64,000 bases of DNA from Lachnospiraceae bacterium. Its GTDB lineage: Bacteria > Bacillota > Clostridia > Lachnospirales > Lachnospiraceae. Of this stretch, positions 18,822-27,535 are shown piece after piece; positions within the stretch are counted from its first letter, which is position 1, and the number at the start of each line of letters is the position of its first letter. The translations under genes were made by a program, and so were the position numbers. The notes beneath the pieces are model-generated. The model saw only the letters and a list, made by a program, of their open reading frames with translations, was not told where the DNA came from and ran no database searches. The stretch is taken from positions 124,001 through 188,000 of the forward strand of contig JAKSRM010000001.1 in NCBI GenBank assembly GCA_024403615.1, given 5' to 3'.

Positions 18822-21273
18822 AACCCAAAATGAAGAATTAAATATAAAACTGACCCAAGGGTTATCTGCGGAGCAGGTGGAAGAAAAAATCAACCAGGGC
18901 CTGGTAAATGGGGACCTGGATGTTAAAACGAAATCTTACAAACAGATTGTAAAAGACAATCTGTTTTCCTTATTTAATCTTGTAAATGCGATTTTAGTAA
19001 CTTGTATTATCATTGTTGGCTCCTGGAAGAACGCCTTGTTCTTTCTGGTAGTTATCTGGAACTTTGGCTTAAGCTGTTTACAGGAAATTCGTGCGAAGAA
19101 AACCATAGAAAAACTTTCTTTGTTATCCGCACCAAAGGCCCATGTGTTACGTAGCGGAGAATTAAAGGAAGTACCGGTAAAAGACATTCTTTTAGGAGAC
19201 ATTATGCAGCTGAAGAATGGCTATCAAATCTGTGCCGATGCTGTAGTTTTAGATGGAGAATGTCAGGTAAATGAAAGCCTGATTACCGGAGAAAGTACTC
19301 CAATCTATAAAAAAACGGGGGACCATCTGTTGTCCGGCAGCTTTTTGATTTCCGGAAAAGTTATGGCGGAAGTAGAGCATATCGGAGAAGAAAACTTTGT
19401 AAATAAGATTACTCTGGGTGCGAAATATCTGAAAAAATCCAATTCTGTCATTATGAAATCGGTGAAATCCATCGTAAGAGTCCTTGCTATTTTAATTATT
19501 CCGTTGGCAGGTCTTTTCGTATGGAACAACTTTTTCCATGTAGAGCAGAGTTTTACCGAGGCTATGGTTCATACCGTTGCCGCCGTTTCGGCTATGGTTC
19601 CAGGCGGCCTGGTTCTGATTGTTACCATGGTTCTGGCAGTCAGCGTTGTAAGACTTTCTGTTCATCATACTTTGGTGCAGGATTTATACAGCGTGGAGAA
19701 TCTGGCCCGAGTTGATGTACTGTGTCTGGATAAAACCGGTACTATTACAGAAGGCAGCATGAAGGTGGAAACTATTCTGGACTTTCATGGAAATGAAGTT
19801 AATAAAGAAGATAGCGAAAATAGCGCTATCTATGAGGACATTAAACGGTTCGCATTGTCTATCGATGATGAGAACACAACTTTGGATGCAATTCGAAGTT
19901 TCTTTGAAATCGAAAAAGAGCATTTGGAAATTCGAAACGAGAATCTTACGATTCCTTTCTCTTCTGACAAAAAGTGGAGCCTTCTTTCTATTTCTGGCCA
20001 GGGTTCTTTGATTTTAGGCGCTTCGGAATTCGTTCTTCCGGAACAAGCAACGGATTTTGAGCCAATTGTGGAGAAATATACCAAAAACGCAAAACGTGTG
20101 GTCCTGTTTGCGAAAAGCAAAGGCCTTCCTTTGGATGAAAATGGAGCTGAGTCAGAATCTGGAAAATTCTTGCCAAAGGGTATTGAACCATGTGGATTTA
20201 TCGTTATCGGCGACAAAGTAAGGGAAGATGCAGCCGATACCTTAAATTATTTCAAGAAACAGGATGTTTTATTGAAAGTTATTTCTGGCGATGATCCGGT
20301 AACAGTTTCGAAAGTTGCTGCAGAAGCTGGCTTGGACCATGCGGACCGGTATATCGATGCGACTTGCCTTACTTCTTATGAAGAAATCGAGCAAGCGGTG
20401 GATAAATATACGATTTTTGGAAGAGTTACGCCTTATCAAAAACTGGACATTGTAAAAGCCTTAAAGGCTCATGGTCATACTGTTGCCATGACGGGAGATG
20501 GTGCCAATGACGTTCTGGCTTTAAAAGAGGCGGACTGCAGTGTTGCTATGCAGAGCGGTTCTGATGCAGCCAGAAATGTAGCCAATATGGTTTTAATGGA
20601 CTCCAACTTTGCGTCTCTTCCTTTAGTTTTAGGAGAAGGAAGAAAGTCCATTAACAATCTGCAAAGATCGGCAGCACTTTATTTAACGAAAACCACTTAT
20701 GCAGTAATTCTGGCGATTATATTTGTATTTGTAACCAGTATTGCATATCCATTTGAAAATATACAGGTAACCTTAATTGGTGGCATTACAATCGGTATTC
20801 CATCCTTCTGTCTGGCTTTGGAGCCGAACAACAACCGAATTAAAAAACATTTTCTCTGGAACGTGTTTAAGGTGGCCATTCCAACAGGTATTTTTACGTT
20901 ATTCGCGATTATCGGAGTTGATTTATTTGCAGGAACTTTGTGTGGAGCGGATGCTGCTCAGATCTCTACGATGGCAACCTTTACCGCGCTTATCGTAGGC
21001 ATTCTTGCAATCTTCGATATTTCCGGAAAGATGAATAAATGGAAATGGGGAATGTTGGTTCTGTTGATTGCTTTGTCAGTGGGAGCTATTTTAGTTGCGC
21101 CGGGATTATTCTCACTGGTTCCAATTACCTGGACGATGTGGAGATTCGTATTGCTTATGTCAGCAGCATTCTTCCTGATTCACGGAATAATATTCCGGAT
21201 TATCGTTCCGAAGGTTGAAGCAAAACGAGAAGCGAAAGAACTGGAAGCAAGATACGGCCAACTGAAGGAATAG
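18814..21273 (+). CDS. Cation-translocating P-type ATPase
   Basis: 819 residues. P-type pump with the phosphorylated Asp306 in CLDKTGTITEG, the actuator motif LITGEST and the hinge MTGDGANDVLALKEADCSVAM. Hydrophobic helices cluster near 50-95, 210-280 and in the last 200 residues. No heavy-metal-binding CxxC and no CPC in the membrane part, so it is not a Cu/Zn P1B pump. It most resembles uncharacterised P-type pumps of Gram-positives, and the ion is unknown. It starts inside the end of the CNNM-like gene. Confidence 0.88.
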   Translation: MIETQNEELNIKLTQGLSAEQVEEKINQGLVNGDLDVKTKSYKQIVKDNLFSLFNLVNAILVTCIIIVGSWKNALFFLVVIWNFGLSCLQEIRAKKTIEKLSLLSAPKAHVLRSGELKEVPVKDILLGDIMQLKNGYQICADAVVLDGECQVNESLITGESTPIYKKTGDHLLSGSFLISGKVMAEVEHIGEENFVNKITLGAKYLKKSNSVIMKSVKSIVRVLAILIIPLAGLFVWNNFFHVEQSFTEAMVHTVAAVSAMVPGGLVLIVTMVLAVSVVRLSVHHTLVQDLYSVENLARVDVLCLDKTGTITEGSMKVETILDFHGNEVNKEDSENSAIYEDIKRFALSIDDENTTLDAIRSFFEIEKEHLEIRNENLTIPFSSDKKWSLLSISGQGSLILGASEFVLPEQATDFEPIVEKYTKNAKRVVLFAKSKGLPLDENGAESESGKFLPKGIEPCGFIVIGDKVREDAADTLNYFKKQDVLLKVISGDDPVTVSKVAAEAGLDHADRYIDATCLTSYEEIEQAVDKYTIFGRVTPYQKLDIVKALKAHGHTVAMTGDGANDVLALKEADCSVAMQSGSDAARNVANMVLMDSNFASLPLVLGEGRKSINNLQRSAALYLTKTTYAVILAIIFVFVTSIAYPFENIQVTLIGGITIGIPSFCLALEPNNNRIKKHFLWNVFKVAIPTGIFTLFAIIGVDLFAGTLCGADAAQISTMATFTALIVGILAIFDISGKMNKWKWGMLVLLIALSVGAILVAPGLFSLVPITWTMWRFVLLMSAAFFLIHGIIFRIIVPKVEAKREAKELEARYGQLKE

Positions 21274-21319
21274 CGGAAGCCTTCATTCGCATCGCGTTAA
21301 TGCGTCAAAGTATTTTTTG

Positions 21320-21347
21320 TTGTTTTTATAGTATGTAGTGATATACT
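21320..21347 (+). promoter_or_regulatory. Promoter before the zinc-ribbon gene
   Basis: TTGTTT (21320-21325), 16-base spacer, TATACT (21342-21347), inside the only sizeable gap between the P-type ATPase and the zinc-ribbon gene. It fits a sigma-A promoter giving a leader of about 60 bases. Confidence 0.5.
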
Positions 21348-21411
21348 AAATACATACATTTACAAAATTGATACGATTATCAAATATGATATTGAGTGGA
21401 AGGGGGTCATT

Positions 21412-22158
21412 ATGTTACATCCATTTACGAGAAACTATACGGATCATTGCACAGACGCTGGATTTCAGTTTGAGTTTCATTGTGATTGCTGTGGCAATGG
21501 ATTTAAGTCGTCTTTTATACGTTCAACAACGTATGGAAAGAGAAAAAGTGGTGAAACTTTAAGCCGTGGTTTGGGTTCTATTGGCGGAATGTTTGGTGGA
21601 AAACTTTCCGGTATTACCAACACTCTGGAGAACGGAGCAAATCTGTTCCGTGATAAACTAGATACTTACGGACCAGAGTGGAGAGAAGAACAGGAGCGCG
21701 CTTTTGACGTTGCTCAGGAAGAAATAAAACCATATTTTACGAAATGTCCTTCCTGCAATAAATGGGTTTGTGCAGATTGTTGGAACGAAGAAGAGGGCTT
21801 ATGTATTGAGTGCGCACCAAGAGAGGCTTCTTATGTAGCAAAAGCTAGAAATCAGGCAATGCGTAGAAATATTGATGAACTAGCTGAGACAGCAACCGTA
21901 TGGACAGGAAAACTGGAAACAAGAACTACTCTTTGTCCACATTGCGGTAAACCTTCTGGAAGCGGTAAATTCTGCAATAGCTGTGGAAAGCCTTTAAACC
22001 AGAATATCTGCAAAAACTGTGGTGCACCGCTTGCACCAGGACTGAAGTTCTGTGGTGAGTGTGGTGCCAAGGTTGAAACAAACCCTGTATGTCCAAATTG
22101 TGGATTTGAAAATGCTCCAGGAACCAAGTTCTGTGGCGAGTGTGGAACAAAATTATAA
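21412..22158 (+). CDS. Multi-zinc-ribbon protein of unknown function
   Basis: 248 residues; family not recognised. It is dense in metal-type cysteine pairs. An N-terminal HCDCCG segment (near 24-29) is followed by a Gly-rich stretch (near 55-75) and a middle CPSCNKWVCADC...CIEC cluster. At the C-terminus stand three classic zinc ribbons in tandem: CPHCG/CNSCG, CKNCG/CGECG and CPNCG/CGECG. Such ribbons usually bind protein or nucleic acid. No signal peptide or membrane helix. AAGGGGG lies 5 bases before the ATG. It is followed after 26 bases by another unrecognised gene, and the pair shares one promoter and one terminator. Confidence 0.8.
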   Translation: MLHPFTRNYTDHCTDAGFQFEFHCDCCGNGFKSSFIRSTTYGKRKSGETLSRGLGSIGGMFGGKLSGITNTLENGANLFRDKLDTYGPEWREEQERAFDVAQEEIKPYFTKCPSCNKWVCADCWNEEEGLCIECAPREASYVAKARNQAMRRNIDELAETATVWTGKLETRTTLCPHCGKPSGSGKFCNSCGKPLNQNICKNCGAPLAPGLKFCGECGAKVETNPVCPNCGFENAPGTKFCGECGTKL

Positions 22159-22184
22159 GAAAAAGCCTTTGAAAGGAGCAACCT

Positions 22185-23192
22185 ATGGATTATCCATGCA
22201 CGTTTTCTGTTGACCAGATAAGCTTTGAGGGGTCTGCTTCCATAGGGGATGAAAAGCTGCTGCTCAGAGCCAAGGGATATACGAAAGAGATTGATTATGC
22301 CTTTATTTATGATATGAGACTGATCAATTATCATATGTTTATTGTAGTGGATCCGGTTGTAGCAAATTCAGATTTGGAAATTTCAAAACTGGGAAGAAAT
22401 ACAGAAGATTTCTTTGAAAATTTGTGGTCCGCTTATGATGAACGAAGCAGACAGTCTCTGTTTGTACCCGCAAAGGCGGAGTACGAAGCGGAAGGTGACT
22501 ATGAATATATAGAGCCGGAACTTTCCAAAAAAAGTAAAGCTCATATAGGCCTTTATAAGGACTGTATTTGTATTGTTCCGCATGATAAGAATGCAAGAAG
22601 AGTTCCTTTATGTTTCGCCCAAAAACCTATGGTAGATGGTTATCAGTTACATCTGAAACTGGATACGGGTGAGTACTACTCCATTGGCAGGATGGGAAGA
22701 GATTCTCTGGTATATTTTGAACGACTGGGAAAATATCATGCGGATGCCTGTGCAAAATGGAAACAATCCCATGAAGAGTTAGAACGTAATCTTGAAACCA
22801 GATTAGGCGACCGGAAGGCGCAGTATGAAATCATCCGAGAAGTTTCCGATTTGATAATTACCGGGTTATTTTCACCAGAGGATGATGCTTTCTGGTTTGC
22901 AGGAATAAAAGCAGGAAAAGCGGTAGTGGAACTGGTAATTCCGGAAAATGCAGCCACTTATTTGTATGAATTTACTTCTTCGATGGATGTGGATGACTTT
23001 ATTTCTTGTATCCGTCATGCGATGGAAGCTGTGGGGACGAACCGGGAAGTAATATTTGGAGACTTGGAAGGAAAAACTTTGTACAAAATGTCTGTGGATC
23101 GGAGCGTTTATGTAAGAATCTTGCGAAAACTGAATGTGGGAAGAATCATTCACAACCAGGCTTGGGAGAAAAACATACGAAACATTATATAA
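22185..23192 (+). CDS. Unrecognised protein, possibly two PH-like domains
   Basis: 335 residues; family not recognised. Soluble, no signal peptide, no cysteine clusters. Two parts each alternate short beta-like strands with a closing helix: about 8-90 (ending in a helix, EDFFENLWSAYDERS) and about 112-200 (ending in a helix rich in Lys/Glu). This layout resembles PH or GRAM folds, but that is inference from the pattern alone. A third part (about 205-335) is mixed. Start ATG 7 bases after AAAGGAGC. It pairs with the zinc-ribbon gene upstream. Confidence 0.7.
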   Translation: MDYPCTFSVDQISFEGSASIGDEKLLLRAKGYTKEIDYAFIYDMRLINYHMFIVVDPVVANSDLEISKLGRNTEDFFENLWSAYDERSRQSLFVPAKAEYEAEGDYEYIEPELSKKSKAHIGLYKDCICIVPHDKNARRVPLCFAQKPMVDGYQLHLKLDTGEYYSIGRMGRDSLVYFERLGKYHADACAKWKQSHEELERNLETRLGDRKAQYEIIREVSDLIITGLFSPEDDAFWFAGIKAGKAVVELVIPENAATYLYEFTSSMDVDDFISCIRHAMEAVGTNREVIFGDLEGKTLYKMSVDRSVYVRILRKLNVGRIIHNQAWEKNIRNII

Positions 23193-23200
23193 AATGAATG

Positions 23201-23235
23201 CCGGCGGATCATTTAGGTCCGCCGGTTTATATTTC
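23201..23235 (+). terminator. Intrinsic terminator after the 22.2-23.2 kb gene
   Basis: Perfect 8-bp GC-rich stem CCGGCGGA/TCCGCCGG with a 9-base loop followed by TTTATATTT. Confidence 0.85.
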
Positions 23236-23316
23236 ATTGAATATTCCCCTACGGAATGGTAAAATAATATATTATTTTTGGATATAAATTGATATAGATA
23301 GGAGATTAAAATAGAT

Positions 23317-24411
23317 ATGAAATTAGGTATCGTTGGCCTTCCAAATGTTGGAAAAAGTACTTTATTTAACGCTTTGACAAAGGCTGGAGCAGAAAGTGCA
23401 AACTATCCGTTCTGTACCATTGATTCCAATATTGGAATTGCTTTTGTACCGGATAAAAGACTTCAAGTATTAGGAGATTTTTATAATTCCCAGAAAATCA
23501 CGCCTGCAACGGTAGAATTTGTAGATATTGCAGGCTTAGTTAAAGGAGCATCCAAAGGAGAAGGCTTAGGAAACCAGTTCCTGGCAAACATTCGTGAAGT
23601 GGATGCTATTGTTCATGTAGTTCGTTGTTTTGAAGATGGGAATGTAGTTCATGTAGATGGAAGTGTTGACCCTCTTCGTGATATCGAAACGATTAATCTT
23701 GAACTGATTTTCTCGGATATCGAGATTCTGGAAAGAAGAATTGCAAAAGCTTCCAGAGGCGCTAGAAACGATAAGGCGCTTGCCGCAGAAGTTGCTCTTT
23801 GTGAAAAAATAAAAGCTCATTTAGAGCAGGGACAATTAGCAAAATCTTTAGAATTAAGTGATGACGAAAAAGAAATGATGGCTACCTTCAATCTTCTGAC
23901 CGATAAACCGGTAATTTATGCTGCCAACGTTTCCGAAGATGATTTAGCAGACGACGGAGCATCCAATGAGCATGTTGGAAAAGTTCGGGAATATGCGACA
24001 GGAGAAAATTCCGAAGTATTCGTGGTATCCGCAAAGATGGAAGCAGAATTATCCGAGCTGGATGATGAAGAAAAACAGTTATTCTTAGAAGATATGGGCC
24101 TTTCTGAGTCTTGTCTGGATAAATTAGTAAAGGCAAGTTATTCTATTTTAGGTCTGACCAGTTTCTTGACAGCTGGTGAGAAAGAAGTTCGTGCATGGAC
24201 CATTACGAAGGGCATGAAGGCGCCTCAGGCTGCAGGTAAAATACATACGGACTTTGAAAGAGGATTCATCAAAGCAGAGGTTGTTAACTATAACGATTTG
24301 ATCAGACTGGGTTCTTATAATGCAGCCCGTGAAAAAGGCCTGATTCGTATGGAAGGCAAAGAATATGTTGTTCAGGACGATGACATTATTGTTTTCCGTT
24401 TCAATGTATAA
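23317..24411 (+). CDS. ychF: Redox-regulated ATPase YchF (Obg-like)
   Basis: 364 residues, the family length. Obg-class P-loop protein that prefers ATP and binds ribosomes. [18 protein letters not shown] is the P-loop, [10 protein letters not shown] is G3, and the C-terminal TGS domain ends in the conserved FRFNV. The NxxE-type replacement of the usual NKxD guanine motif (AANVSEDD region) fits ATP use. Start ATG preceded by AGGAG. Confidence 0.96.
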   Translation: MKLGIVGLPNVGKSTLFNALTKAGAESANYPFCTIDSNIGIAFVPDKRLQVLGDFYNSQKITPATVEFVDIAGLVKGASKGEGLGNQFLANIREVDAIVHVVRCFEDGNVVHVDGSVDPLRDIETINLELIFSDIEILERRIAKASRGARNDKALAAEVALCEKIKAHLEQGQLAKSLELSDDEKEMMATFNLLTDKPVIYAANVSEDDLADDGASNEHVGKVREYATGENSEVFVVSAKMEAELSELDDEEKQLFLEDMGLSESCLDKLVKASYSILGLTSFLTAGEKEVRAWTITKGMKAPQAAGKIHTDFERGFIKAEVVNYNDLIRLGSYNAAREKGLIRMEGKEYVVQDDDIIVFRFNV

Positions 24412-24433
24412 AACCGTCAGAGAGGATCTCTAA

Positions 24434-25546
24434 ATGTTATTAGATGGTGCAAAAGGTGTAGCCAGCATTATATTTCCGCACCTGGGAATTAAGCTTGGCT
24501 ATTTTCCTTCTCAAATTAAAATAGGCAATTTCAGTATTGCGTTTTATGGACTGATAATTGCTATCGGAATGATTTTAGGCATTCTGATATGTACTTCTTA
24601 TGCAAAAAAGACCAATCAATGTTCCGATGATTATATTGATATCGCAATTGCAGCGATTATTTTCGGTATTATTGGCGCCAGACTTTATTATGTTCTGTTC
24701 AGTTTGGATTATTATATTGCCAATCCAGATCAAATTTTGAACTTAAGAGGCGGCGGTTTAGCTATTTACGGCGGTATTATCGGCGGCTTTCTTGCAGCTT
24801 TCGTTGTTGCAAAAGTTAAGAAAATCAGTATTTTAAGAGTTCTGGATACGGCGGCTCCGGGAATCGTTTTAGCACAGGCTCTTGGCCGTTGGGGCAATTT
24901 CTTTAACCGGGAAGCTTATGGTGAATTTACGGATTCTTTATTTGCTATGCAGATTAAATATGACGAGGCTAGTGGCGTAGTTACGGATCTGATGAAGCAG
25001 AATATAAAGACCGTTGACGGAACCCAGTATATTCAGGTTACCCCGACCTTCTTATATGAATCTCTGTGGTGTATTAGTGTATTCATTCTGATTCTGATTT
25101 TCCGGAAATACCAGAAATATAACGGAGAAGTTTTACTATGGTATTTAGGTGGATATGCTTTAGGAAGAGCCTGGATTGAGGGTTTACGAACCGATTCTCT
25201 GTATATTGGGCATACGAATCTGGCAGTATCCCAGCTTCTCTCCATTGCAGTGGTGGCGGGAACTCTAGCGATACTGATTATCAATCGAATACGTCTTTCT
25301 CAAAAAACCTGGACCCCGAATTTTGAGCTAGTTCTAACGGAAGGTAATGCGGGAACATTAACGTTTTCTAAGAACAGGATTGCTGCCCGTAAGGCAAAGA
25401 AAAATGAAAAATATGAGGAAACTCACGGAGAAGAGAAAAAGAACGCTTCCAAGTGGGAAACCTATACCGTAGAAAAAACAGAAGAATCTGCAGCAACGGT
25501 GGAAACTGCAACAGAAAAAGTTGAAGAACGTAAGGAGGAAGAGTAA
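24434..25546 (+). CDS. lgt: Prolipoprotein diacylglyceryl transferase with charged C-terminal extension
   Basis: 370 residues. Transfers diacylglycerol from phosphatidylglycerol to the lipobox Cys of prolipoproteins in the membrane. Seven hydrophobic stretches, the signature GRWGNFFNREAYG and RGGGLAIYGGIIGG identify it. The usual protein ends near residue 290; here about 75 extra residues follow, rich in Lys, Glu and Thr, likely cytosolic and disordered. The stop TAA shares an A with the next start. Lipoprotein substrates in this window include the livK and PrsA-like products. Confidence 0.95.
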   Translation: MLLDGAKGVASIIFPHLGIKLGYFPSQIKIGNFSIAFYGLIIAIGMILGILICTSYAKKTNQCSDDYIDIAIAAIIFGIIGARLYYVLFSLDYYIANPDQILNLRGGGLAIYGGIIGGFLAAFVVAKVKKISILRVLDTAAPGIVLAQALGRWGNFFNREAYGEFTDSLFAMQIKYDEASGVVTDLMKQNIKTVDGTQYIQVTPTFLYESLWCISVFILILIFRKYQKYNGEVLLWYLGGYALGRAWIEGLRTDSLYIGHTNLAVSQLLSIAVVAGTLAILIINRIRLSQKTWTPNFELVLTEGNAGTLTFSKNRIAARKAKKNEKYEETHGEEKKNASKWETYTVEKTEESAATVETATEKVEERKEEE

Positions 25547-26019
25547 TGGCTCTTGAAACTGCAAAAAGATATCTGGAAGATTTAGGCTATGGCGACCGTA
25601 TTATGATTTTTGAAGTTTCCAGTGCGACCGTAGAATTAGCGGCAAAGGCTGTTGGTACTGAGCCAGAAAAGATTGCCAAATCCCTTACTTTTAAAGTAAA
25701 TGATAAACCTGTAATGATTCTTTGCGCCGGCGACGCAAAAGTAAGTAATCCAAAATACAAAGCATTCTTCCAGACCAAAGCAAAAATGCTGACTTTTGAT
25801 GAAGTTCATGAGCTCATTGGCCATGATGTTGGTGGCGTTTGTCCCTTTGGAATTAAGGATGGTGTAGAAGTTTACTTAGACGAGTCTTTAAAGCGTTTTG
25901 AATTCGTTTATCCGGCTTGTGGCAGTGCAAACAGCGCGGTAAAGTTGACCATCGAAGATCTGGAAAAAGTTTCCGGTTACATTCAATGGGTAGATATCTG
26001 TAATATCCCGGAGGCATAA
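25546..26019 (+). CDS. YbaK/EbsC-type aminoacyl-tRNA deacylase
   Basis: 157 residues. YbaK-domain proteins hydrolyse mischarged tRNAs such as Cys-tRNA-Pro. The conserved Lys in PEKIAKSLTFKV, the GDAKVSNPKYKA region and the GVCPFGIKDGVEVYLD segment are visible. Substrate cannot be told from sequence alone; other family members clear Ala or Ser. A second, ProX-type member is encoded at 28.6 kb. Start overlaps the lgt stop (TAATG). Confidence 0.88.
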   Translation: MALETAKRYLEDLGYGDRIMIFEVSSATVELAAKAVGTEPEKIAKSLTFKVNDKPVMILCAGDAKVSNPKYKAFFQTKAKMLTFDEVHELIGHDVGGVCPFGIKDGVEVYLDESLKRFEFVYPACGSANSAVKLTIEDLEKVSGYIQWVDICNIPEA

Positions 26020-26030
26020 GGGGTCTCAGT

Positions 26031-26516
26031 ATGAAAATATTAGTAATGTCGGATACTCATGGAAAAAGAACTAGAGTATTTAATATCATAAAAGAGCATA
26101 TAGATGCTGATGCGCTTTTCTATCTTGGAGATGGCGAAGCGGATTTGGAATTAGGCTTGGTAGAGAATGGCATTGATATAAATGCAGAAGGCTCTATGAG
26201 AGTTTTTCAGGTTTGTGGAAACTGCGACCGGGACAGCAAGGAAGAAGTAACCATAAAAACGACACAGGGAGGAGTCCCTTTCCTACTTACTCATGGATTT
26301 GACCAACGCGTAGAGTATGGCACCAAACGATTAGTGGAACAGGCGAAAGAAAAGGGCTGTCAGGCCGCTTTATATGGACATATCCATAAACAATGTCTGG
26401 AAGAGGAAGATGGGGTAATTACCTATAATCCGGGCGCTGTATTGAATGGCGAATACGGACTGATCTATATTGAAAATGGTCAGTTGCGATTTGAACATAA
26501 AAAAATAGAAGGATAA
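26031..26516 (+). CDS. YfcE/MJ0936-type metallophosphodiesterase
   Basis: 161 residues. Calcineurin-like phosphoesterase fold with the metal motifs MSDTHG, YLGDGEAD, GNCD, LTHG and YGHIH in order. Small family members cleave phosphodiesters; the natural substrate is unknown. It runs on directly from the YbaK gene and into the nitroreductase gene, probably one operon. Confidence 0.9.
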   Translation: MKILVMSDTHGKRTRVFNIIKEHIDADALFYLGDGEADLELGLVENGIDINAEGSMRVFQVCGNCDRDSKEEVTIKTTQGGVPFLLTHGFDQRVEYGTKRLVEQAKEKGCQAALYGHIHKQCLEEEDGVITYNPGAVLNGEYGLIYIENGQLRFEHKKIEG

Positions 26517-26531
26517 AGAAGGAGAAGACTG

Positions 26532-27050
26532 ATGGAATTTTTAGAGCTTGCAGAGAAAAGATATTCTGTTCGTAGTTTCTCCGGACAGAAGGTAGAAAAA
26601 GAAAAATTAGATAAGATTTTAAGAGCGGCACAGATTGCTCCTACGGCATGTAACTATCAGCCACAGAAGGTGTTAGTTCTTCAAAGCGAAGAAGCTTTGG
26701 AAAAATGGAGTAAATGTTCTCCATGCTCTTACGGCGCAACGTTGGTTATTCTTGTTTGTGCGGACAAGAATTTAACCTGGAAACGGCCGTTTGATGGAAA
26801 AGACAGCGCAGATGTTGACGGCTCTATCGTTCTCACTCATATCATGATGGAAGCAGCAGAGTTAGGAATCGGTTCTACTTGGATTATGTTCTTTGATCCA
26901 GCGAAAGCGAAAGAAGAATTTAATCTTCCAGAGAACTATGAGGCAGTAGGTGCTTTAGTTATGGGATATCCAGCAGAGGATGCAACCCCGGCAGACAAGC
27001 ATTCCGACAAGAAACCGTTGGAAGAAACAACTTTTTTTGAAACACTGTAA
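26532..27050 (+). CDS. Nitroreductase family flavoprotein
   Basis: 172 residues. FMN-dependent NAD(P)H oxidoreductase fold. The start MEFLELAEKRYSVRSFS, APTACNYQP and AELGIGSTWIMFFDP are nitroreductase-family segments. Substrate unknown. AAGGAG lies 7 bases before the ATG; a 15-bp terminator follows the gene. Confidence 0.92.
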   Translation: MEFLELAEKRYSVRSFSGQKVEKEKLDKILRAAQIAPTACNYQPQKVLVLQSEEALEKWSKCSPCSYGATLVILVCADKNLTWKRPFDGKDSADVDGSIVLTHIMMEAAELGIGSTWIMFFDPAKAKEEFNLPENYEAVGALVMGYPAEDATPADKHSDKKPLEETTFFETL

Positions 27051-27074
27051 ATAATAGTAAAGTCAATCAACTTT

Positions 27075-27108
27075 AAAAGAGTAGACATATCCCTATGTCT
27101 ACTCTTTT
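27075..27108 (+). terminator. Intrinsic terminator after the nitroreductase gene
   Basis: Perfect 15-bp stem AAAAGAGTAGACATA/TATGTCTACTCTTTT around a TCCC loop; the flanking A and T tracts make it usable on both strands. It separates the gene from repeat locus A. Confidence 0.85.
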
Positions 27109-27181
27109 ATATGAAAAAATTGAAAGTGGTGGTCAAAATCCGTCCTTTTATTCTACGAGAACATCCTTTAATGACGCATAA

Positions 27182-27505
27182 TTGCGAAAAAGTTGAGATA
27201 TGTACAGGTGCGAAAAAGAGAAATGTTGAAAAAGTTGAGATATGTACAGGTACTGAAATGAAAACTGTGGAAAAAGTTGAGATATGTACAAGCGCTGAAA
27301 AGAATAATGACATAAAAATTGAGATATGTACGCTTTTCAAAGTACATATCTCAACTATTTTGTCGTAAAGTGAAAACTAACTGTACATATCTCGCTAATT
27401 TCGCCGAAAAGCGAAAAACTAGTTGTACACATCTCGCTAATTTCGCCGAAAAGCGAAAAACTAATTGTACACATCTCGCAAATTTCGCTGAAAAGTCAAA
27501 AATAA
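27182..27505. repeat. Repeat locus A: head-to-head 42-bp arrays (4+4 cores)
   Basis: This 485-base gap between two convergent genes holds no gene. Four forward cores GTTGAGATATGTAC start at 27192, 27234, 27276 and 27318 (the last with A for G), exactly 42 bases apart. Four reverse cores GTACATATCTC start at 27342, 27383, 27425 and 27467 (41, 42, 42 apart; the last two read GTACACATCTC). Around each forward core an upstream GCGAAAAA-like tract and a downstream AGG are partly kept; the rest differs. In the right arm the middle units also share TTTCGCCGAAAAGCGAAA. The two innermost cores are 10 bases apart. Because 42 is a multiple of three, open frames run through by chance. Confidence 0.9.
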
Positions 27506-27535
27506 CAGGTAGATGACAATGAATTAATTGAAATG

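Noticed and set aside
27182..27505. CRISPR array
   Set aside because: The repeats are only 14 bases perfectly kept, the arms run in opposite directions, the spacers are partly similar, and no cas gene is near.
27111..27516. Small repeat-containing proteins in locus A (and similar ones at 46508-46827)
   Set aside because: The frames stay open only because the 42-base pitch is a multiple of three; frames on both strands do so equally, and there is no ribosome site of note.
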